Assembly: GCA_034435955.1 (NCBI GenBank)
Contig: DAOTWA010000077.1
Location: 1-6,426 of the forward strand
DNA length: 6,426 nucleotides
Reading direction: 5' to 3'
DNA from: DAOTWA01 sp034435955
Lineage (GTDB): Bacteria > Chloroflexota > Anaerolineae > Anaerolineales > Anaerolineaceae
This document shows, piece after piece, positions 1 to 5,768 of this stretch (position 1 is the stretch's first letter; each line of letters opens with the position of its first letter). Under the pieces are notes generated by a model that saw only the letters and a program-made list of their open reading frames with translations, made no database searches and was not told the origin of the DNA. Both the position numbers and the translations under genes were made by a program.

Positions 1-471
1 GAGCGCAGGTACGACGAAAAACAAGAAAAAGCGGAAGAAAAAGAAGTCGAGAAGCGCGACGAGAAGCAGGATGAGAAAAGCGTGGAGGAAAAATACCGCC
101 GCGATCCGGTCAGCGCCACCGTGTGGGCCATCATCCTGATCTGGACGGGGGTGGTGTTTCTGGCCGATAATCTGGGCTGGCTTTCGGCTTTCCGCACGCA
201 GAACATTTTCCCCGGCGCCAACATTCCCTTCATGGGCCTGGGTGCATGGTCCCTGGTTTTTACCGGTGCAGGGGTGATCTTGCTGCTGGAAGTGATTTTC
301 CGCCTGTCCGTGCCTGCGTACCGGGGTCCAGTGGGCGGCACGCTGGTCCTGGCGGCGGTCTTCCTGGGCATCGGCCTGGGCAACATCTTCGGCTGGAACG
401 TGGTCTGGCCGCTGATTCTCATCGCCTTGGGTCTGTCCTTCCTGGTGCGCGGCCTGCTGCGCAGGAGATAG
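1..471 (+). CDS. LiaF/DUF5668-like multi-pass membrane protein, 5' end outside window
   Basis: The frame is open from the first base and ends at TAG 469-471, so the gene starts upstream. The GTG at 82 is the only start-like codon in this part of the frame, has no convincing ribosome binding site, and would cut through a continuous charged segment. Residues are counted from base 1. Residues 1-36 are almost all Glu, Lys, Arg, Asp and Gln, with DEKQEK/DEKQDEK-type repetition, suggesting a cytoplasmic helix or coiled coil. Four hydrophobic segments follow at about 43-60, 78-100, 113-131 and 134-153. The spacing of a Trp-rich first helix ending in DNLGWL and a last helix reading WPLILIALGL is typical of the LiaF/DUF5668 membrane domain, which is linked in some bacteria to cell-envelope stress sensing. 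The protein ends in Arg residues, as expected for a cytoplasmic tail. The exact function is unknown. The small gene 30 nt downstream is probably co-transcribed. Confidence 0.8.
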   Translation, partial: ERRYDEKQEKAEEKEVEKRDEKQDEKSVEEKYRRDPVSATVWAIILIWTGVVFLADNLGWLSAFRTQNIFPGANIPFMGLGAWSLVFTGAGVILLLEVIFRLSVPAYRGPVGGTLVLAAVFLGIGLGNIFGWNVVWPLILIALGLSFLVRGLLRRR

Positions 472-490
472 CTTTGCCAGGAAATCCATA

Positions 491-498
491 AAGGGTGA
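491..498 (+). promoter_or_regulatory. Ribosome binding site of the small membrane protein gene
   Basis: AAGGGTGA lies 3 nt before the ATG at 502 and matches the 3' part of the AGGAGGTGA Shine-Dalgarno consensus. It supports translation of the short ORF beginning at 502 even though that frame is soon interrupted. Confidence 0.55.
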
Positions 499-501
499 GC
501 C

Positions 502-656
502 ATGAGCAGCCCTTCTTCTGTGGGCGAAGTGCTCCGCGGGATCATCGTGGTGTATTTTTTACGGCCGGACTGCCGCTCATCAATCAGCTTTTCCTTATGG
601 GCTTTTACCGGCGTTTGAGACAAATTAATGAAAAGCTGAAAGAAAAAAGCGGCTGA
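502..656 (+). pseudogene. Small single-pass membrane protein split by a frame change at T6 (frameshifted gene or -1 recoding)
   Basis: From ATG 502 the first frame reads through GEVLRGIIVVYFL and would stop at TGA 616-618 after turning polar and unconvincing. The -1 frame from base 561 continues as TAGLPLINQLFLMGFYRR and then a basic, charged tail to TGA 654-656. Joined, they give a coherent 51-residue protein: a short polar N-terminus, a hydrophobic segment at about 13-36, and a Lys/Arg/Glu-rich helix at about 37-49. The junction is the run of six T at 555-560. Either one T is missing, through mutation or sequencing/assembly error, or the ribosome shifts -1 at T TTT TTA (555-561), which is in the right phase. 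The product would be nearly identical in both cases (YFF or YFL at the junction). I do not recognise a named family. It follows the LiaF-like gene closely and may share its transcript. Confidence 0.55.
555..561 (+). other. Slippery heptamer T TTT TTA at the frame junction
   Basis: In the frame set by ATG 502 the codons are TAT TTT TTA, so bases 555-561 form X XXY YYZ with U UUU UUA, the slippery sequence known from HIV-1 gag-pol. A -1 shift here makes the next codon ACG at 561-563, which is the frame of the downstream half. A small stem CGGC/GCCG (562-565 with 572-575) follows with no spacer, which is closer than usual for a stimulator. A simple homopolymer indel explains the sequence equally well. 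Confidence 0.4.
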
Positions 657-696
657 ACCGGCTCCCTTACTCAATCCCCGGCAAAAGCCGTCCTGG

Positions 697-1845
697 TCAG
701 AGTCTGCCAAAGTTGAGGGTCATGAATTCGCGCCAGGCGTAACGCCAGGGCGTCCAGCGACCCTCGCGCCCGATGCAGCGGAAGTAAGGCGCCTCGAAAG
801 CCAGAATCAGGTCGCCGATGCGGTAGCGCGGCAGCACGGGCGTGGATACCACCAGACTGCCCAGCTCGCCTGGCTTCATCTCGTGCAGCATCTTGATGCC
901 TGCCTTCGTCTCGACCTCCAGGAAGAACAGGTCGTAGTTAGGCACCCAGGCGCGCTTCTCATCGCGTTGCTGGCCGAACATGCCCTCGGTAGCGCCGTAG
1001 ATTTCGCGGATGGCAGCCGGCCCGTACAGGGCGTGCAGCGAGGCGGCGAAGTGGGTATTGATGCCCGCCTGGCTGCCGAGTGTCATCACCTGTGTTTTCC
1101 AGAGCTTCTTCGGATAGACGCCGTGCGCCCGACGCAGGTAGCGGGCGAACTGCTGGGCGGTGTTAACCACCCCGCCAACCAGGGTCACGTTCAGATCTTT
1201 ACATTTCTGATAAGCCAGCTCGAAACGCGCCTCCCAGTCGCGCCTGGTTTTTCCGCCGCCCAACGCATCGATCTCCTCCTGAGAGGGCACGGAGCGCACC
1301 GGCGTGTGCATCGAGACGTACCTGGTGTAAATTCCCGAGCTGTAACCGTACTCCACATCCCGGTCGCCAACCCGCACCGTGCCGACCACCGAGGGGAAAT
1401 TGAGGTTGAGATTGACGCCCGCGAAGACATCGTAGCGGCTGGTGCTGGCAGCGTAGTTGAGCACCGCTCGGCCGGCGCTGACGCGCATCCGCAGGTCGGT
1501 GGGCGTCATCGGGATGAATTTGGATTCGCCTTTGACCGTCCCGCGTGTGATGGCCCAGCCTACCGGTTCTTCGTTCAGCAGCAGTTCGACTTCGCCAGCC
1601 ATGACCCGCTCGATGACCGGCTTGAATTCCTCATAGCCGGCGACCGGAAAGGCGCGCCGGTAATCCGCGAGCGTGTCAATGGAGGCGGCGCCGTGCTGGC
1701 GACCGTAAACCGTCTGGGCATAAATGGCCAGCAGGTTTTGTAGTACAGTCTCCTGAGCGCGCGCCGGGTCGGCAAGGGCTTTGTACCAGGGCGCAAGCTG
1801 CGCCTCCACCATTGCGCGCGCATCCTGAACAGGAAATACACTCAT
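697..1845 (-). CDS. GH3-family adenylate-forming protein, short form
   Basis: This 382-residue protein resembles the GH3 (auxin-responsive promoter) family, ANL-type enzymes that adenylate a carboxylate and usually transfer it to an amine. All three nucleotide-binding motifs are visible. Motif I is ITRGTVKGESKF at about 99-110, matching the Ser/Thr-Gly-Thr-x-x-Gly-x-x-Lys P-loop-like signature with Arg101 in place of the second Ser/Thr. Motif II is YGATEG at 283-288. Motif III is YRIGD at 341-345. Only 37 residues follow motif III, where ANL enzymes normally carry a mobile C-terminal subdomain of roughly 100 residues or more, so the protein looks like the N-terminal core alone. The start at 1845 is chosen because AGGAGG lies just upstream; an in-frame ATG at 1884 would add 13 residues without a comparable site. 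It is divergent from the helicase gene and has its own promoter. The substrate is unknown, and auxin chemistry should not be assumed in a bacterium. Confidence 0.85.
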   Translation of the reverse strand: MSVFPVQDARAMVEAQLAPWYKALADPARAQETVLQNLLAIYAQTVYGRQHGAASIDTLADYRRAFPVAGYEEFKPVIERVMAGEVELLLNEEPVGWAITRGTVKGESKFIPMTPTDLRMRVSAGRAVLNYAASTSRYDVFAGVNLNLNFPSVVGTVRVGDRDVEYGYSSGIYTRYVSMHTPVRSVPSQEEIDALGGGKTRRDWEARFELAYQKCKDLNVTLVGGVVNTAQQFARYLRRAHGVYPKKLWKTQVMTLGSQAGINTHFAASLHALYGPAAIREIYGATEGMFGQQRDEKRAWVPNYDLFFLEVETKAGIKMLHEMKPGELGSLVVSTPVLPRYRIGDLILAFEAPYFRCIGREGRWTPWRYAWREFMTLNFGRL

Positions 1846-1849
1846 CCCC

Positions 1850-1855
1850 CCTCCT
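1850..1855 (-). promoter_or_regulatory. Ribosome binding site deciding the GH3-like start
   Basis: On the minus strand this reads AGGAGG followed by GGGG and ATG at 1845. The perfect Shine-Dalgarno core favours this ATG over the in-frame one at 1884. Confidence 0.8.
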
Positions 1856-1907
1856 AAACACACCATATATCCGTCTGAGAACATCTGCTGTGTAAATGGA
1901 CACTACG

Positions 1908-1936
1908 ATTGTATTCACTTGTGACTTTCATGGCAA
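1908..1936 (-). promoter_or_regulatory. Sigma70-type promoter for the GH3-like gene
   Basis: On the minus strand TTGCCA (1936-1931) and TACAAT (1913-1908) are separated by exactly 17 nt. Each box matches the consensus at 5 of 6 positions. The expected transcript start is near 1901, leaving a leader of about 55 nt before ATG 1845 that contains the ribosome binding site. Confidence 0.7.
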
Positions 1937-1988
1937 CCGGGGTGTCGAATGAAAAGGCGCATAATGAGTGGGTGCTTTCCCCTTCCAT

Positions 1989-2017
1989 TTGACACTCCTA
2001 CGCTGCGACGGTACAAT
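1989..2017 (+). promoter_or_regulatory. Strong sigma70-type promoter for the helicase, near-leaderless
   Basis: A perfect TTGACA (1989-1994) and TACAAT (2012-2017) are separated by 17 nt. The -10 box ends only 12 nt before ATG 2030, so transcription should begin about 4-6 nt before the start codon, giving an essentially leaderless mRNA. No Shine-Dalgarno sequence lies between the -10 box and the ATG, which fits. The promoter also excludes the in-frame ATG at 1949 as the start for transcripts made here. Confidence 0.75.
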
Positions 2018-2029
2018 GACCCTCCAGCC

Positions 2030-4240
2030 ATGGAATTTCTCTCCGATCTCAACCCCCAGCAGCGTCAGGCCGTCACCGCGGGAGCAGGGCCGATCCTGGT
2101 CCTGGCCGGTCCCGGCTCCGGCAAGACGCGCGTGCTGACGCACCGCATCGCCTATCTGATCGCTTACGAAGGCGTGCGCCCGTACAACATCCTGGCAGTC
2201 ACCTTTACCAATAAAGCCGCGAACGAGATGAAGGCGCGCATCGAGCGCCTGCTGGGCAAGCCGGCGCAAAGCGTCAACATGGGCACCTTCCACGCGTTGT
2301 GCGCGCGCTGGCTGCGCCGCGAAGCCGAGCTGCTGCCGGTAAATTCCAACTATGTCATCTTCGATGAAGACGACCAGCTCGCTGTGGTCAAGCACGCCAT
2401 GCGAGATCTGAACCTGGATGAAAAGCAATATCGCCCCGCCGCCGTTCTCAATGCCATTTCCAGGGCAAAGAACGACCTGCTTGGGCCGGATGAGTTCCCT
2501 ATCCAGTCCTACCGTGACGAGGTCGTCGCCCGCGTTTACCGGCGCTACCAGGAGCTGCTGGTGGCCAGCAACGCGGTCGATTTCGACGATCTGCTGCTCT
2601 ACGCTGCGCGCCTGCTGCAGGACCAGCCGAGTGTGCGCGAGCGCTACGCGCGCCGTTATGAGCACATCCTGGTGGACGAGTTCCAGGATACCAACTACGC
2701 CCAGTACCAGCTCCTGAAGCTGCTGGGATCGGTGCACCGCAACATCTTCGCCGTCGGCGACGAGGACCAGTCCATCTACCGCTGGCGCGGGGCAGATTAC
2801 CGCAACATCCAGCGCTTCGAGCAGGATTATCCCGATGCGAAGAAGATCCTGCTCGAGCACAACTACCGCTCCACCCAGACGGTGCTTGACCTGGCGCGGG
2901 CGGTGATCGATCCAAATCCCTACCGCACCCCCAAACGTCTCTTCTCCGACCGGGGACAAGGCGAGAAAGTTTCGCTTTACGAGGCGGTGGACGATTATGG
3001 TGAAGCGGAATACGTGGTTGATACGATCGTCAACCTGATCGGCAGGCACAAGGCTTCCCCCGGCGACATTGCGGTGATGTACCGCACCAACGCTCAATCC
3101 CGCTTATTGGAAGAGGCCTTCCTACGCGCTGGCCTGCCCTATCGACTGGTAGGGGCGCAGCGTTTCTACGGCCGACGCGAGGTCAAGGATGTGATCGCCT
3201 ACCTGCGGCTGGCGCATAACCCAGACGACATGGTCAGCCTGGAACGGGTGATCAACGTGCCGCCGCGCGGCATCGGGGACAAGACTCTGACGGCGCTGCG
3301 GGTGGAAGCCCAGCGTACCGGCATATCCGCCGGACGCCTGCTGATGGAACTGGGCACGAGCGAAAAATCTCCTTATCGCGAAGCGTTTTCACTACGAGGC
3401 GGTGCGGTGCTGGCTGATTTCGGCGGCAAGCTGGCAGGCTGGCTAGCGGCGCGGGATGAGCTGCCCCTGCCGGCTTTATTCGACCGTATCCTGGCCGACG
3501 TCGGCTACCGTGAGTACATCGACGATGGCAGCGAGGAGGGCGCCGATCGCTGGGCCAACGTCGAGCAATTGCGCGCATTGGCTTACGATTACCGCGATCG
3601 AGGTCTGGCGGATTTCCTGGAGACCGTGGCGCTTGTCTCCGACCAGGACACCCTGCCCGAGAACGGCGGCGCGCCTACCCTGATGACCCTGCACGCCGCT
3701 AAAGGGCTGGAGTTCCCCGTGGTGTTCATCACCGGGCTGGACGAGGGTTTGCTGCCCCACAGCCGGGCCCGCGATGATCCCGAGGAGATGGCCGAGGAGC
3801 GCCGTCTGCTCTATGTGGGCGTCACACGCGCCAAGGACCGTCTTTACCTGGTGCGCGCCGACCGGCGCGCCACGTATGGCCCACCTGAGGAGACCATTGC
3901 CTCGCGCTTTCTCGATGACATCCCCGAAGAGCTGTTAGCCGGGCGCCATACCCGCGTGCGCTCCTTCAGCAGCGGGCGCTCAGCGCGCCGTTCCCACAGC
4001 CTTACCTGGGAGCAGGCCGCCACGCCCTCCGCCCGGCGCGGCTCCGCGCCTATCCTCCAATCGCGCTACCGGCCCTCGATGCGCGTACGCCACCCCGTCT
4101 GGGGCGATGGGATGGTGGTCGAGAGCCGCATCGAGGACGGCGATGAGACGGTGGATGTGATCTTCGAGAGCGCCGGTTTCAAGCGCGTAGCCGCTTCCAT
4201 AGCCAACCTGGAGATCCTGGGCGAGTCCAAGGAGACATAG
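2030..4240 (+). CDS. pcrA: ATP-dependent DNA helicase, UvrD/PcrA family (superfamily 1A)
   Basis: A 3'-5' DNA helicase/translocase of nucleotide excision repair, replication-conflict resolution and removal of recombinase filaments. At 736 residues it has the usual PcrA length and a complete motif set: Q motif LNPQQRQAV (7-15), Walker A AGPGSGKT (26-33, Lys32), motif Ia VTFTNKAANEM (about 57-67), Walker B VDEFQDT (215-221, Asp216/Glu217), motif III GDEDQSIYRWRG (243-254), motif IV around HNYRS (277-281), motif V TLHAAKGLEF (553-562) and motif VI ERRLLYVGVTRAKDR (590-604, Arg600 as likely arginine finger). A linker leads to a C-terminal Tudor-like domain (about 684-731, VRHPVWGDGMVVE), which in PcrA/UvrD contacts RNA polymerase. 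Start 2030 is preferred to the in-frame ATG 1949 because the promoter overlaps that interval and homology begins at about residue 4. The subfamily choice of PcrA over UvrD rests on overall resemblance. It is probably co-transcribed with the lipoprotein gene 14 nt downstream. Confidence 0.95.
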   Translation: MEFLSDLNPQQRQAVTAGAGPILVLAGPGSGKTRVLTHRIAYLIAYEGVRPYNILAVTFTNKAANEMKARIERLLGKPAQSVNMGTFHALCARWLRREAELLPVNSNYVIFDEDDQLAVVKHAMRDLNLDEKQYRPAAVLNAISRAKNDLLGPDEFPIQSYRDEVVARVYRRYQELLVASNAVDFDDLLLYAARLLQDQPSVRERYARRYEHILVDEFQDTNYAQYQLLKLLGSVHRNIFAVGDEDQSIYRWRGADYRNIQRFEQDYPDAKKILLEHNYRSTQTVLDLARAVIDPNPYRTPKRLFSDRGQGEKVSLYEAVDDYGEAEYVVDTIVNLIGRHKASPGDIAVMYRTNAQSRLLEEAFLRAGLPYRLVGAQRFYGRREVKDVIAYLRLAHNPDDMVSLERVINVPPRGIGDKTLTALRVEAQRTGISAGRLLMELGTSEKSPYREAFSLRGGAVLADFGGKLAGWLAARDELPLPALFDRILADVGYREYIDDGSEEGADRWANVEQLRALAYDYRDRGLADFLETVALVSDQDTLPENGGAPTLMTLHAAKGLEFPVVFITGLDEGLLPHSRARDDPEEMAEERRLLYVGVTRAKDRLYLVRADRRATYGPPEETIASRFLDDIPEELLAGRHTRVRSFSSGRSARRSHSLTWEQAATPSARRGSAPILQSRYRPSMRVRHPVWGDGMVVESRIEDGDETVDVIFESAGFKRVAASIANLEILGESKET

Positions 4241-4254
4241 CTGGACCTCCAAGC

Positions 4255-5682
4255 ATGAATGTGAGAAGAATCCTCACGCCGCTGTCGGCCCTCGTGGTGC
4301 TCGGATTGGCCGGGTTGGCTTGCGTGCTGACCGCTCCGCTCGCGTCTACACCAACCGCCGCCTCGCTGCTGCCGACTTCCACCGCATCGCCGAATCCCGT
4401 CATCCTGCCGACAGAGGCCATACCCGCCACGCCGAGGCCGGCTGGAGGCATCTCGCCGGGCGGACCGTGGCTGATCTATCCGTCGGTGGACGGGACGACG
4501 CTGCATATCTATGATGAGGCCAATGGCAATCCGACGCAGGTGCCGACCGGCAAGCTGCTCGATCCAGGCGAGCTGCCGTTGGGTGTTTCGCCGGCCGGCG
4601 GCTGGCTGGCCTTTCGCAGCGCCGATTTGCGCCTGGAGCTGCTGCACCTGCCGGACGGCCATCTGGAGACGATCACGCCGCTGGTCTCGCCGGAGCTGCA
4701 AAAAAACGCTCAAAGCAGCGGCGAAAGCCAACCCGAGGCGCTGACCGTCATCCTGCAGGCAGGCGGGCTGGCCTGGTCTCCGGATGGACGCTGGCTGGCG
4801 TTCCTGGCTGCCGTAGACGGACCATCCTCCGATCTGTACATATACGATACTCAGACGAAGGTCATCCGTCGGCTTACGAGCGGGATGAACCAGGCCGCTA
4901 CGCCCTTTTGGGCGCCAGATGGGATGTGGGTTTTGGTGCAGGAGATGGAACGACGCCCGGGTGGTTCGTCCTGGCGGGTGAACGCGGTGTGGGCGGCAGC
5001 CATGGATCATAACGAAGTGCGCAAGATTTACACCCCGCCGGCGGAGAGCAACGGGGAGGTATTTCTGGGCTGGAGTGGCGCAGAAAATCTGGCCTGCTAC
5101 AGCCTGGTCGACGGCCAGGGCAGCGATTTGCGTCTGGCCCCGCTCAGCGCGCGCTGGCTGCAGCACGAGGTCGGCGGACCATTCTCCCGCGCCGCGCTAA
5201 ACCCGCGCACCGGGGCTTTGGCCCTGATTCAGGCCGATGGGCTGCACCTGTACCAGCCGGGGAGCGCATCCTCTCAGCAGGTGCGCGTCGGGGCGTGGAA
5301 CCGATTGACGTGGTCGCCTGTGGACGGCCGTTTCCAGGCGGGGGGCGCGGCCGGCGTGCTGTTGTTCGATTCCATGCAAAACACTTTGCTGCTCGCGAAC
5401 GACGGCGAGGCAGCCGCGTCCCCCGATGGACAGTGGTTGCTTGGGTGGAACGATGCTTCCGACGGCGGCCAACCAGGACTGCGGCTCTACTCGCCTGCCG
5501 GTCAGGAACTGCAGCGCATATCGGCTGACCCGGTGCAGGCGGCGTTGTGGCAGCTGGATGCGAAAGGGTTCTTCTTTCTCTCCCGCGGTCAGCTGTATCA
5601 CGCCGGTTTTCCGACCGTCAATCCGGCGCTCGTGGATGGCGACGCTGGTGCGGGGATGGTCTGGGTGCAGGCTGGAAAATAA
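4255..5682 (+). CDS. Probable secreted lipoprotein with TolB/WD40-like beta-propeller
   Basis: This 475-residue protein begins with a signal peptide: Arg4-Arg5, a hydrophobic core at about 6-21, and Cys23 as the likely lipidated residue in AGLAC. The lipobox is not ideal, with Gly and Leu at -3 and -2. A linker rich in Thr, Pro, Ala and Ser (about 24-66) follows, of the kind that spaces surface domains from the membrane. The rest is built from degenerate blades with the TolB/PD40 signature W-S/A-P-D-G: WSPDGRW (174-180), WAPDG (219-223), WSPVDG (353-358) and SPDGQW (389-394), each close to strands such as LYIYD or LRLYS. Such propellers usually act as binding or scaffolding modules; no catalytic motif is evident and the ligand is unknown. 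It starts 14 nt after the helicase stop without a good Shine-Dalgarno (only GGA at 4243-4245), suggesting translational coupling. Its job need not relate to DNA repair. Confidence 0.8.
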   Translation: MNVRRILTPLSALVVLGLAGLACVLTAPLASTPTAASLLPTSTASPNPVILPTEAIPATPRPAGGISPGGPWLIYPSVDGTTLHIYDEANGNPTQVPTGKLLDPGELPLGVSPAGGWLAFRSADLRLELLHLPDGHLETITPLVSPELQKNAQSSGESQPEALTVILQAGGLAWSPDGRWLAFLAAVDGPSSDLYIYDTQTKVIRRLTSGMNQAATPFWAPDGMWVLVQEMERRPGGSSWRVNAVWAAAMDHNEVRKIYTPPAESNGEVFLGWSGAENLACYSLVDGQGSDLRLAPLSARWLQHEVGGPFSRAALNPRTGALALIQADGLHLYQPGSASSQQVRVGAWNRLTWSPVDGRFQAGGAAGVLLFDSMQNTLLLANDGEAAASPDGQWLLGWNDASDGGQPGLRLYSPAGQELQRISADPVQAALWQLDAKGFFFLSRGQLYHAGFPTVNPALVDGDAGAGMVWVQAGK

Positions 5683-5733
5683 AAAAACCCACATTCATCT
5701 CAAGCCTGAACCGGGTATAGCAATGAAATGATC

Positions 5734-5768
5734 GCCGGCAGTTGCTATTGGCGGCTTTCTTTATTATT
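5734..5768 (+). terminator. Rho-independent-type terminator after the lipoprotein gene
   Basis: GCCGGCAG (5734-5741) pairs with TTGGCGGC (5748-5755) at seven of eight positions, with one G-G mismatch and one G-T wobble, around a six-base loop. The T-rich tail TTTCTTTATTATT follows on the plus strand. It sits between two convergent genes. On the minus strand, downstream of the peroxiredoxin stop, the same hairpin is followed by a less T-rich tail, so any two-way function is weaker. Confidence 0.6.

Noticed and set aside
650..690. Possible terminator between the small gene and the GH3-like gene (CGGCT/AGCCG stem, T run on the minus strand at 649-642)
   Set aside because: The stem is only 5 bp around a loop of 31 nt and competes with a 4-bp hairpin (CGGC-AAAA-GCCG, 679-690). 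The T-rich tail is suggestive but not enough.
883..1743. Open frame of 286 codons on the plus strand opposite the GH3-like gene
   Set aside because: It is antisense to a gene with three intact ANL motifs, and no family resemblance or ribosome binding site is seen.
1960..1965. CATAAT as an extra -10 box upstream of the helicase
   Set aside because: No acceptable -35 box lies 16-18 nt upstream, and a far better promoter follows.
1949..2029. N-terminal extension of the helicase from ATG 1949
   Set aside because: The segment contains the promoter, encodes no conserved sequence and has no ribosome binding site; homology begins after ATG 2030.
1928..3097. Long open frame (389 codons) on the minus strand opposite the helicase gene
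   Set aside because: It is fully antisense to conserved helicase motifs, shows no recognisable domain or start signal, and is expected from codon bias in GC-rich DNA.
4066..5166. Long open frame (366 codons) on the minus strand opposite the helicase end and lipoprotein gene
   Set aside because: Its low-complexity Arg/Gln/Gly-rich translation overlaps two better-supported genes and crosses their junction; it is a shadow frame.
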